From contig JAZQHA010000021.1 of the NCBI GenBank assembly GCA_045540315.1, positions 1 to 23,629 of the forward strand: a stretch of 23,629 nt of DNA, read 5' to 3'. The notes under the pieces are model-generated. The model did not search any database and was not told the origin of the DNA. It saw nothing but the letters and a program-made list of their open reading frames with translations. Shown one piece after another: positions 13,623 through 20,373 of this stretch (positions are counted from its first letter, which is position 1; each line of letters opens with the position of its first letter). The translations under genes and the position numbers were made by a program. This DNA comes from CAG-557 sp045540315 (GTDB taxonomy: Bacteria; Bacillota; Clostridia; Oscillospirales; Acutalibacteraceae).

Positions 13623-14456
13623 ATGGATTTTGAATACATTCCGAAAACTCATGCAGCTGAGAAGTCCGGATATATTGTCTATGAAGATAGGTTTTATAGT
13701 TTTGTAGAAGAGTTTAATGTTGTAGGTGTTCATTGGTCGCAGCCGCAGAGCCTTTCTGCCTCTTATTTTTCGAGATTATTAACGGAAGGATCCACGGCAA
13801 GAGCGCGTGGATTTGGAAAAGGATATAACCAGGAAAGTGATGAATACTCAAATCAGATGAAGGACTTCTATCTTCCTCTGTTTGATCATGGTGCACTGTG
13901 GAAATTGAAAAATGGTAGTGTGATCTGTACGGCTATGCCTTATGGAACCGTTAGTTCAATTGAGGATAGCTTTATAAGTTTGATCAACACATTTCAGTAT
14001 CCAGCAGGAATAAAATTGCAATTCTTAGATGATAGATATCGCTATCGCCCAAATGGCGATTTTATGATTGCCGTTTATTATGACTCGTCTGACGAAGTTT
14101 TTGATCCGAATTGTTCGTTTGAGGAATTGAGAAGAAAAGCAATTCAGCACTCTTCTTCCGGGACAATTAGATTTAAGAAAACAACAAACACCTATATCCG
14201 GGATCGATATGTAAGTGAATACGCAAGGAGACGTGCGAAGGGTATTTGCCAACTATGTGGGGAGCTGGCTCCTTTTAATGATAAAAATGGAGAACCTTTC
14301 TTAGAGGTACATCATGTTATTCCTTTAGCTGAAGGAGGCAATGACTCTATAGAGAATACTGTTGCGATTTGTCCTAACTGTCATAGAAAAATGCATTCAT
14401 TGAATCTCGAAGAAGATGTTCAGAAATTGATACAAGTAGCAAGATCATTGTCTTGA
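13623..14456 (+). CDS. HNH endonuclease with unrecognised N-terminal region, partner of the AbiA-like RT
   Basis: A 277-residue protein; GGAGG at 13611-13615 precedes ATG 13623. The C-terminal McrA-type HNH domain is complete: zinc cysteines C209/C212 (ICQLCGELAPF) and C250/C253 (ICPNCHRKMH), catalytic EVHHVIPLAEGGND with H230/H231, N245 and H254. The first 190 residues (with ARARGFGKGYNQ, KDFYLPLFDHGALWKLKNGS and GTIRFKKTTNTYIRDRY) match no family I can name; they may sense a substrate or bind DNA. The gene lies 34 bp behind the RT and shares its AT-rich composition, so the two probably form one operon and one defence unit. HNH proteins also occur alone, so coupling to the RT is inference. 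Confidence 0.85.
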   Translation: MDFEYIPKTHAAEKSGYIVYEDRFYSFVEEFNVVGVHWSQPQSLSASYFSRLLTEGSTARARGFGKGYNQESDEYSNQMKDFYLPLFDHGALWKLKNGSVICTAMPYGTVSSIEDSFISLINTFQYPAGIKLQFLDDRYRYRPNGDFMIAVYYDSSDEVFDPNCSFEELRRKAIQHSSSGTIRFKKTTNTYIRDRYVSEYARRRAKGICQLCGELAPFNDKNGEPFLEVHHVIPLAEGGNDSIENTVAICPNCHRKMHSLNLEEDVQKLIQVARSLS

Positions 14457-14515
14457 GAAATACAGCAAAGACAGATGTATCTAGCATTGTTTGAAGCAGG
14501 AGAAAGGCCATCATT

Positions 14516-15013
14516 GTGAGCAGATATGCGGAGATGAGAAACGAAATACATATTCGGAAACTCAGAGCCGATGAAACCGAATTACTGAAGTATTTTCTCT
14601 ACGTGGCGATATTTATACCTGAAGGTGTGGAGCCCCCGGACAAATCGATTATCTATCAGCCGGAGCTTTCTTTGTATTATGAAGATTTTGGCAGTGGCCC
14701 TGCAGACAATTGCCTCGTAGCGGAAACGGATGGCAAAGTGATTGGTGCTGTCTGGACACGGATCATGAATGACTATGGACATGTGGCTGATGACACACCG
14801 TCTTTTGCAATCTCACTGTACAGGGAATATCGTGGTAAGGGCATCGGAACAGAAATGATGAGGAAGATGCTGGCACTTCTCACAGAGCAGGGGTGGAAGC
14901 AGGCTTCTCTTGCAGTACAGAAAGCCAATTATGCAGTCCGGATGTATGAAACCGTCGGTTTCCGGATAGTTGATGAGAATGCAGAAGAATATATTATGGT
15001 GCGGGAATTATGA
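14516..15013 (+). CDS. GNAT-family N-acetyltransferase
   Basis: A 165-residue acetyl-CoA-dependent acetyltransferase. GTG 14516 follows AGGAGAAAGG; an internal ATG at 14534 is the alternative. The fold signatures are NCLVAETDGKVIGAVWTRIM (beta 2-4), YREYRGKGIGTEMM (the R-G-x-G-x-G/A acetyl-CoA pyrophosphate loop) and NYAVRMYETVGFRIV (the typical N-x-x-A-x-x-x-Y-x-x-x-G-F motif). The substrate cannot be told from sequence. Its stop overlaps the next start (ATGA at 15010), beginning a closely packed gene run. Confidence 0.88.
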   Translation: MSRYAEMRNEIHIRKLRADETELLKYFLYVAIFIPEGVEPPDKSIIYQPELSLYYEDFGSGPADNCLVAETDGKVIGAVWTRIMNDYGHVADDTPSFAISLYREYRGKGIGTEMMRKMLALLTEQGWKQASLAVQKANYAVRMYETVGFRIVDENAEEYIMVREL

Positions 15014-15249
15014 AAAACGCTTTGATCGAGAATATCGTCAGGTTACATACCACAGAACTGGGTGTTGAGCGGATCAGAAGGAACCTTGGTCTGACCGAAG
15101 ATCCAGTGGAATGGTGCCGCTCGAAGATACTGGATAAAAATGCCGTCATAGGGCGGCAGGGAAAGAACTGGTATGTGAGCGTTGACGGCTGCATGATTAC
15201 GGTCAATGCAGGCAGTTATACGATTATCACGGCACATAGGGAGAGGTGA
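15010..15249 (+). CDS. DUF3781 family protein
   Basis: A 79-residue protein. The pattern LIENIVRLHTTELGVERIRR followed by SKILDKNAVIGRQGKNWYVS and ITVNAGSYTIITAHR is the DUF3781 signature, and the length fits the family. Its function is not known. Members often sit beside GNAT and TfoX-like genes in clostridia, as here. The start overlaps the GNAT stop and the end nearly touches the next gene. Confidence 0.8.
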   Translation: MKNALIENIVRLHTTELGVERIRRNLGLTEDPVEWCRSKILDKNAVIGRQGKNWYVSVDGCMITVNAGSYTIITAHRER

Positions 15250-15251
15250 GT

Positions 15252-15566
15252 ATGGCATCAAGCAAGGGATACCTGGATTTTATATTGGAACAGTTATCGG
15301 ATCTGGAGGACATATCCTATCGAGCCATGATGGGCGAATATATCATATATTATCCCGACAAGGTGGTCGGCGGCATTTACGATGATCGTTTTCTCGTAAA
15401 GCCCACAAAGTCTGCTAAGGCTATGATGCCGGATGCGGATATGGAATTGCCCTATGAAGGAGCAAAGGGGATGCTGCTCGTAGATGATGTGGAGAACAGG
15501 GAGTTTCTTCGCGGGTTGCTGGAAGCGATGTATGAAGAACTTCCTGCTCCGAAGAAAAAGAAGTAA
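15252..15566 (+). CDS. TfoX/Sxy N-terminal-domain protein
   Basis: A 104-residue protein. The opening SKGYLDFILEQL with YRAMMGEYIIYYPDKVVGGI and DDRFLVKPTKSA is characteristic of the TfoX N-terminal domain. It has only this domain, ending in a lysine-rich tail (APKKKK). In gammaproteobacteria TfoX governs competence, but stand-alone N-domain proteins in Firmicutes have no established role. ATG 15252 is preferred because GGGAGAGG ends a few bases before it; GTG 15246 is in frame as an alternative. Probably co-translated with the DUF3781 gene. Confidence 0.85.
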   Translation: MASSKGYLDFILEQLSDLEDISYRAMMGEYIIYYPDKVVGGIYDDRFLVKPTKSAKAMMPDADMELPYEGAKGMLLVDDVENREFLRGLLEAMYEELPAPKKKK

Positions 15567-15606
15567 GGACGAAGGCTGACTACAAATACAGACAGGGTGA
15601 ACATAA

Positions 15607-16158
15607 ATGAGCAAACACAAGATGGTGGACGGGCGACTGCTCCAGATGAATAAAAGCTATGGGCAGCTGAAACAGAAGCAGAAAGAAAAAATCTCGGAGT
15701 GGATGTATCAGGCTTATCGGAAGCAGACCTCGGAAGACCTGTCGGATGAGGAGGCATTGCAACTCATTTTTGAACGGATTGAAGAGGCAAAGATCTGGAT
15801 CCCGGATCATGAGATACTTAATCGTTATCGGGGGAAAAAGAACCAGTTCAGGAAACGTCTTGCCGGAGAAAATGTGCCTCAACATATCTTTGTGATGGAA
15901 AGCATCCTGGAAAAAGCAACGCAGAAGATGGATGCACTGGAGAAGACGATTGAGGAGTATGAAGCATTCCAGGCGGAGATCCGAAAACTGGAGGAATATT
16001 ATACCAGCCCGCAATGGAAGGCAGACTTTCTGGCAGATGAAGCAGGACAGTATCCGGATAAGCTGAAGCGGGGCGTACTCTCAGAGGACGGAATCTGGAA
16101 CATGCTGGAGCGGAACAGGGAGCTGCTGCGGAGACTCGGTATCTCGGAGGTGCCGTGA
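15607..16158 (+). CDS. DUF4298-domain protein with N-terminal helical extension
   Basis: A 183-residue, highly charged protein. The C-terminal half (MDALEKTIEEYEAFQAEIRK, then YYTSPQWKADFLADEAG and LKRGVLSEDGIWNMLERNRE) is a DUF4298 domain, predicted helical. The first 95 residues (KMVDGRLLQMNKSYGQLKQK, QKEKISEWMYQAYRKQ, WIPDHEILNRYRGKK) form a second helical region, also without a known function. Many DUF4298 proteins consist of the domain alone, so this looks like a fusion. Start is ATG 15607, with ACAGGGTGA upstream. Confidence 0.75.
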   Translation: MSKHKMVDGRLLQMNKSYGQLKQKQKEKISEWMYQAYRKQTSEDLSDEEALQLIFERIEEAKIWIPDHEILNRYRGKKNQFRKRLAGENVPQHIFVMESILEKATQKMDALEKTIEEYEAFQAEIRKLEEYYTSPQWKADFLADEAGQYPDKLKRGVLSEDGIWNMLERNRELLRRLGISEVP

Positions 16159-16165
16159 TTATGAA

Positions 16166-16282
16166 ATGGCAGAGGATGTCGGCATAAAAGTCGGGACAAA
16201 TCTGTTTGCAAAGAAACTTCTTGATTGCATCACTGAGGAAATGAGGCGTTCATTTTGGAATACAGGAAGACAATCACATTGA
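16166..16282 (+). pseudogene. Possible gene remnant (38 aa)
   Basis: Between the DUF4298 gene and the next GNAT gene a short frame reads MAEDVGIKVGTNLFAKKLLD followed by CITEEMRRSFW. It looks protein-like up to EMRR and then runs into the start of the GNAT gene. No ribosome site is visible. It is probably the tail of a lost gene, and I do not recognise the family. Confidence 0.25.
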
Positions 16283-16800
16283 AGGACGGTAGGAAATGTA
16301 TCCTACGCAACGGGACGGAAAAGGATGGGAAGGCTGTCCTGGACAATTTCATTCTGACACACGAGCAGACGGACAATCTGCTTTCCTATGCGGATGAATC
16401 GGATATCACTGTGGAACAGGAGGCTCAGTTCCTGAAGAGCAAGACAGAAAGCGCCATGGAGATAGAGATACTGGCGGAAGTGGAGGGTATTGTTGCCGGT
16501 CTGGCCGGGATCGACCAGATGGGCAGCAAATACAAGGTTCGACACAGAGCTGATTTCGGAATCAGTGTAGATCAGGCATACTGGGGACTTGGGATAGGTC
16601 GGGCCCTTTTGGAAGCCTGTATCGAATGCGCGAAAAATGCCAGGTATGAGCAGATGGAACTGAGCGTGATCGCTGACAACAGACGGGCAATCGAAATGTA
16701 TGAAAAAGCCGGCTTTGTAGAATTCGGAAGGAACCCGAGAGGCTTCAAATCCCGTATGTCAGGGTATCAGGAACTTGTGTATATGAGATTGGTATTGTGA
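16255..16800 (+). CDS. GNAT-family N-acetyltransferase
   Basis: A 181-residue protein from TTG 16255, with GAGG about 8 bases upstream. It shows VEGIVAGLAGIDQMGSKYKV, then ADFGISVDQAYWGLGIGRAL (acetyl-CoA loop G-L-G-I-G) and LSVIADNRRAIEMYEKAGFV, the conserved core of RimI/RimL-like acetyltransferases. The C-terminus (SGYQELVYMRLVL) is also typical. The substrate is unknown; a small molecule or a ribosomal or other protein is possible. It sits 3 bp before the next GNAT gene and is probably in the same operon. Confidence 0.87.
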   Translation: MEYRKTITLKDGRKCILRNGTEKDGKAVLDNFILTHEQTDNLLSYADESDITVEQEAQFLKSKTESAMEIEILAEVEGIVAGLAGIDQMGSKYKVRHRADFGISVDQAYWGLGIGRALLEACIECAKNARYEQMELSVIADNRRAIEMYEKAGFVEFGRNPRGFKSRMSGYQELVYMRLVL

Positions 16801-16803
16801 GGA

Positions 16804-17409
16804 ATGGATATGTTGGAAACCGAAAGACTGCTCTTGCGCCGCTGGGAAGAGAGTGACGCAGAGAACTTATATCAATATGCGAAGGATCCGGATGTCGGCC
16901 CGATCGCTGGATGGCCGCCGCATCAAAGTGTGGAGGAGAGCCTGGATGTGATTCGAAATGTCTTTAATGGTCCGGAGGCCTATGCCATCTGCCTGAGGAA
17001 GGACAACAAGGCGATCGGTGCAATCGAACTGAAACTGAACGGGCACACGGATATGACAGAACGTGATGATGAGTGTGAACTCGGCTATTGGCTTGGCAAA
17101 CCCTTCTGGGGACAGGGCATTGTGCCGGAGGCTGCCCGGGAGATGCTGCGTCATGCCTTTGAGGATATCGGCATGCAAAAAGTCTGGTGCGGCTATTATG
17201 ATGGCAATCTCAAGTCAAAGCGAGTGCAGGAAAAATGCGGCTTCCGCTACCAGTGGACCACTGAGGGAGTCGATGTACCGCTCATGCATGAGAAACGGAC
17301 AGGTCATGTCAATCTGATGACGAAGGACGACTGGCTTTGGCGGAAGCTTTTTGAGGCAGCCAGGTCCGTGCAGAACGGCAGATGTGTTTTGTCAACAGAA
17401 AATCCCTAA
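16804..17409 (+). CDS. GNAT-family N-acetyltransferase (RimJ/RimL type)
   Basis: A 201-residue protein. The N-terminus MLETERLLLRRWEESDAENL is the classic RimJ/RimL opening, followed by ELGYWLGKPFWGQGIVPEAA (acetyl-CoA loop) and NLKSKRVQEKCGFRYQWTTE. It starts at ATG 16804 or ATG 16810. After the usual family end (LMTKDDWL) some 24 further residues follow that look unlike the family, and the stop overlaps the deaminase frame. The tail may result from the same small lesion suspected at the start of the deaminase gene. Confidence 0.87.
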   Translation: MDMLETERLLLRRWEESDAENLYQYAKDPDVGPIAGWPPHQSVEESLDVIRNVFNGPEAYAICLRKDNKAIGAIELKLNGHTDMTERDDECELGYWLGKPFWGQGIVPEAAREMLRHAFEDIGMQKVWCGYYDGNLKSKRVQEKCGFRYQWTTEGVDVPLMHEKRTGHVNLMTKDDWLWRKLFEAARSVQNGRCVLSTENP

Positions 17410-17780
17410 AAGGTACTTTTATTATACGCTACACAGGCAGAAAGATATCGAATTATGTCGAGGCAGGCGGCGTGGCTGCGGCCATCCTATCTTCCTCCGG
17501 CAGGGTTTATACCGGTGTATGTGTGGATACGTGCTCGACCCTCGGCATTTGTGCGGAGCGCAACGCTATTTTTAATATGTTGACGAACGGCGAGCAGGAG
17601 ATCTCCAAGGTTCTGGCGGTAATGTCAAACGGAAAGACCGACGCTCCCTGCGGCGCCTGTCGGGAACTGATGGTACAGCTGATGCCGGGAACATACAAAG
17701 GGATTGAAATCATGCTCGATTACGACAAGAACAGAGTGGTGACGCTCGGAGAATTGACGCCGGAATGGTGGATCGGATAA
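17382..17780 (+). CDS. Cytidine/blasticidin-S deaminase-like protein, N-terminus probably frameshifted
   Basis: A 132-residue frame of the cytidine deaminase superfamily. The zinc site is intact: C57-A-E (GICAERNAIFNML) and PCGACRE (C90, C93), and the VEAGGVAAAI and VCVDTCSTLGIC strands precede it. The first 23 residues (MCFVNRKSLKGTF...) do not look like the family. In the other frame the DNA just upstream reads YFYYTLHRQKDI, which resembles the expected helix LH...LS before NYVEAGG. One missing base near 17446-17452 would join the two as LHRQKDISNYVEAGG. So either the gene is frameshifted or it uses a replaced N-terminus. The catalytic half could still fold. Substrate could be cytidine, deoxycytidine or a nucleoside antibiotic. 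Confidence 0.75.
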   Translation: MCFVNRKSLKGTFIIRYTGRKISNYVEAGGVAAAILSSSGRVYTGVCVDTCSTLGICAERNAIFNMLTNGEQEISKVLAVMSNGKTDAPCGACRELMVQLMPGTYKGIEIMLDYDKNRVVTLGELTPEWWIG

Positions 17781-17843
17781 CAATGTGGAGCAGAAATCAG
17801 GCCGCGAGGCTTTGATGATAAACAAAAGAAGGAGAAGTGCTTT

Positions 17844-17882
17844 TTGAAGACATTTAACAAATCAATGGAGATTGTGGCATAA
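17844..17882 (+). pseudogene. Truncated start of a small clostridial gene (12 codons)
   Basis: A good ribosome site (AAGGAGAAG at 17829-17837) precedes TTG 17844, which encodes MKTFNKSMEIVA and then TAA. I associate MKxFxKSMEIVAWF with the start of a short Firmicutes protein of roughly 65-90 residues; here it stops before the expected WF. The rest of the gene seems deleted. It could instead be a leader peptide for the RNHCP gene. Confidence 0.3.
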
Positions 17883-17955
17883 CCGGGAGGTTTGCCAACG
17901 ATCTCGCAAGCCTCCCAGAAGGTTTATGATTTTACCTTTAGGAGGACAATCCCCA

Positions 17956-18384
17956 ATGAATAGGGAAAACAAGAAAAAATCATTCGAGAAGAATTACTAT
18001 AAAACACACCCATGTAATGAAACGTTCGTCTGTAAGGTCTGCGGGAAAACCGTGGTGCCGACAGGCGCAGGGAGCGATCATCGGAACCATTGTCCGTATT
18101 GTCTGTCCAGCCAGCATCTGGACAACGAGCCCGGAGACAGGGCGGCAGACTGCGGCGGTGTGATGGAGCCGATTGCTGTATGGGTTAGGAAGAACGGCGA
18201 ATGGGCCATCATCCATCGCTGCAGAGTATGCGGAGCCCTAAGCTCCAACCGTATTGCTGCGGATGACAATCCCATGAAGCTGATGTCACTGGCCATGAAA
18301 CCGATCTCTTCTCCTCCCTTCCCTTTGGCGCGGATCGAAGAAATGACGCGGCTGATGGGCGGCGACGGAGAACTGAAGTGGTAA
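17956..18384 (+). CDS. RNHCP domain protein
   Basis: A 142-residue protein from ATG 17956 (AGGAGGA upstream). It contains the name-giving motif DHRNHCPYCLSSQHLD, a preceding CKVCGK and a following HRCRVCGALSSNRIAADDN, that is, two CxxC zinc-binding pairs around the RNHCP box. Length is normal for the family. Its role is unknown; zinc-ribbon proteins of this kind may bind nucleic acid. It appears to be the last gene of the packed accessory run and is followed by the TetR promoter. Confidence 0.85.
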   Translation: MNRENKKKSFEKNYYKTHPCNETFVCKVCGKTVVPTGAGSDHRNHCPYCLSSQHLDNEPGDRAADCGGVMEPIAVWVRKNGEWAIIHRCRVCGALSSNRIAADDNPMKLMSLAMKPISSPPFPLARIEEMTRLMGGDGELKW

Positions 18385-18467
18385 TACAGCAGGCGGGGCC
18401 GATGCGTCTCATTGACGTATTGGCTCCAATTATTATGAGCAATTTTGAAAAACTCCTGTGTTAGGTA

Positions 18468-18496
18468 TTGACTAACGAACGAACGTTAGGTATAAT
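18468..18496 (+). promoter_or_regulatory. Promoter with TetR operator in the spacer
   Basis: TTGACT (18468-18473), 17-bp spacer, TATAAT (18491-18496). The spacer holds the inverted repeat CTAACG-AACGAA-CGTTAG (18472-18489), a position where a bound TetR dimer would block RNA polymerase. A related half-copy lies before the small membrane protein gene at 19237. Confidence 0.8.
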
Positions 18497-18545
18497 AAGC
18501 GATGAAATTGAGTATTACTACTATATTGGAGAAAGGGCGAAAAGT

Positions 18546-19163
18546 ATGGAAAAGAGCAACACACGGGAAGAAATACTGGAGGCAGCGCTGGATCTCTTCG
18601 CTGTCAATGGATATGAAGCAACCAGTATCTCGCAGCTCGCCGATGCGGTGGGTATCCGTAAGGCATCCCTCTACAGTCACTTTGCCAATAAACAGGATAT
18701 TTTGGACACGATCGTAGAAACCGTATTGAAAGGCTATGCCGATCATTCGATCTTTGTCCGTGCAAACTGGGACGATCCGGAATTCACAAAAGACAAGACC
18801 GACATGAAGGCGGAAGATGTGGCTAAGCTCGTGCAGGGACAGCTGCGTTACATCCTGCATGACCCGCGTATCAGCAGGAGCAGGAAGATGCTTACGATCG
18901 AGCAATTCCGCAATGCAGAGCTGGCAGAGCTGCAGACGAAACAGAATTATGAAAATGTCCTGAACTACTTTATGGGTATGATGAGATTCCTGATCCGAGA
19001 GGGAACTTTGAGAAATGCAGACACCGAGATTATGGCAGCGCAGTTTTCGTCCCCGATCACAGTATGGATCAATCTGTGCGACCGGGAACCGGATCGTGAA
19101 GATGAAGTGATGGAACTGGTCAGGAAACATGTCATGCAGTTTTTTGAGATCTATCGGAAATAG
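18546..19163 (+). CDS. TetR-family transcriptional repressor
   Basis: A 205-residue protein. The N-terminal helix-turn-helix is canonical: REEILEAALDLFAVNGYEAT, SISQLADAVGIRKASLYSHF, ANKQDILDTIV. The C-terminal ligand-binding part is all helical and gives no hint about the ligand. ATG 18546 is preferred because the DNA upstream is promoter and leader, although the frame stays open there. It probably represses its own promoter (operator at 18472-18489) and the export genes downstream, where a similar ACTAACGAACG sequence precedes the first gene. A hairpin terminator separates it from that operon. Confidence 0.9.
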   Translation: MEKSNTREEILEAALDLFAVNGYEATSISQLADAVGIRKASLYSHFANKQDILDTIVETVLKGYADHSIFVRANWDDPEFTKDKTDMKAEDVAKLVQGQLRYILHDPRISRSRKMLTIEQFRNAELAELQTKQNYENVLNYFMGMMRFLIREGTLRNADTEIMAAQFSSPITVWINLCDREPDREDEVMELVRKHVMQFFEIYRK

Positions 19164-19190
19164 ATCCGTTTGAACTGGGATTTACGATAG

Positions 19191-19226
19191 CCGGTCAGGT
19201 CGGAAACGGCTGACCGGATTTCTTTC
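19191..19226 (+). terminator. Hairpin terminator after the TetR gene
   Basis: CCGGTCAG (19191-19198) pairs perfectly with CTGACCGG (19210-19217), followed by ATTTCTTT. The T-tract is interrupted, so termination may be partial. Confidence 0.6.
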
Positions 19227-19235
19227 CGGCACAAA

Positions 19236-19250
19236 ACTAACGAACGATAG
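19236..19250 (+). promoter_or_regulatory. Second putative TetR operator
   Basis: The string ACTAACGAACG recurs here exactly as in the TetR promoter spacer, followed by ATAG, giving an imperfect dyad CTAACG..CGATAG. It lies 22 bp before the first gene of the export operon. No good -10/-35 pair is visible around it, so the promoter is unassigned. Confidence 0.5.
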
Positions 19251-19271
19251 GACGTCAAGGAGGAATCAACG

Positions 19272-19433
19272 ATGAAAAATAAAGTGTTTCCGATATCAAT
19301 GACAGTTTTATGGGGTATGGTATTCGGTTCAGCCATGCATAGCCTGACAATGGGGATATGCATGGGTCTGATGATGGGAATCGCATTCGGACTGTTCGAT
19401 TCCGATAAAAAGGACAACCAGGAAAAAGAGTAG
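19272..19433 (+). CDS. Small membrane protein (53 aa) in the TetR-controlled export operon
   Basis: ATG 19272 follows AAGGAGG. The product is one hydrophobic, methionine- and glycine-rich membrane hairpin (SMTVLWGMVFGSAMHSLTMG, then ICMGLMMGIAFGLF) with a charged tail ending KKDNQEKE. It is probably membrane-embedded with two short helices. The family is not recognised. Similar small proteins accompany ABC-2-type export pairs; it may be an accessory subunit. Confidence 0.7.
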   Translation: MKNKVFPISMTVLWGMVFGSAMHSLTMGICMGLMMGIAFGLFDSDKKDNQEKE

Positions 19434-19465
19434 AGCCAACTATACAACGTATGGAGGATATGACA

Positions 19466-19663
19466 ATGAAAGAGCAGTTTGTAAAGTGGATGCCTGTTCT
19501 GGCACTTGCCTGTTTTGCGGCAGCTGTGTTTCTGATCGCTGACGGGCACTTTTGGAACGGTATTGTGTTTATCGGTGCCGGAGCGAGCACTTATTCTGCC
19601 TTGGTAGTCTTTAAAAAGAAAAACGATGCTTCTGGTAAGAATCGGGAAAGAATTGAGGAATGA
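19466..19663 (+). CDS. Small membrane protein (65 aa) in the export operon
   Basis: GGAGG at 19453-19457 selects ATG 19466. Two hydrophobic segments (MPVLALACFAAAVFLIADGH and FWNGIVFIGAGASTYSALVV) are followed by a basic tail KKKNDASGKNRER. The family is not recognised. The stop overlaps the ATG at 19660 next to the ABC ATPase start, so expression is coupled with the transporter. Confidence 0.7.
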   Translation: MKEQFVKWMPVLALACFAAAVFLIADGHFWNGIVFIGAGASTYSALVVFKKKNDASGKNRERIEE

Positions 19664-19665
19664 TT

Positions 19666-20373
19666 ATGCTTAGAATTGAACATTTAACGAAAATCTATGG
19701 TGAGAAAAAAGCGGTGGACGACCTGTCACTGCACATCCTTCCGGGAGAAATCTTTGGTTTTATCGGACATAACGGTGCCGGGAAGAGCACGACGATCAAA
19801 AGCACGGTCGGGATCCTTAAGTTTGACGAGGGAACGATCACGATCTGTGGGAAGAATATCAAGGATTACCCTGTGGCCTGCAAGAAGGATCTGGCATACA
19901 TTCCGGATAACCCGGATCTGTACGAATTCATGAGCGGCATTAAGTACCTGAACTTCATTGCAGACATATTTGCCATACCGGCAGATGTGCGGCAGGAGAA
20001 GATCAGGAAATACGCAGACCTGTTTGAACTGACACAGGATCTCGGACAGCCGGTCTCCGCCTATTCGCACGGCATGAAGCAGAAGCTGGCCGTGATCTCT
20101 GCATGGCTTCATGATCCAAAGCTGATCGTGATGGATGAACCATTCGTCGGTCTTGACCCGAAAGCATCCCATCTTCTGAAAGAAATGATGCGGGAGCACT
20201 GCGACAAAGGCGGCGCCATCTTCTTCTCCACCCATGTGTTGGAGGTGGCGGAAAAGCTCTGCGACAAGGTAGCCATCATCAAACAGGGAAAACTGGTCAA
20301 AGAAGGAACGATGGAGGAAGTAAAGGGCGATGATAGTCTCGAAGAGGTTTTCCTGGAACTGGAGGCGGAGTAA
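19666..20373 (+). CDS. ABC transporter ATP-binding protein
   Basis: A 235-residue ATPase. Walker A GHNGAGKST at 34-42, signature SHGMKQK at 134-140 (the variant of LSGGQ usual in ABC-2 exporters), Walker B LIVMDEP at 153-159 with FVGLDP, and H-loop FSTHVLE. GAGG at 19655-19658 suits ATG 19666; ATG 19660 is also in frame but only 1 base from that site. It energises the permease encoded immediately after it. Substrate is unknown; peptides, lipids or drugs are all possible for this class. Confidence 0.93.
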   Translation: MLRIEHLTKIYGEKKAVDDLSLHILPGEIFGFIGHNGAGKSTTIKSTVGILKFDEGTITICGKNIKDYPVACKKDLAYIPDNPDLYEFMSGIKYLNFIADIFAIPADVRQEKIRKYADLFELTQDLGQPVSAYSHGMKQKLAVISAWLHDPKLIVMDEPFVGLDPKASHLLKEMMREHCDKGGAIFFSTHVLEVAEKLCDKVAIIKQGKLVKEGTMEEVKGDDSLEEVFLELEAE

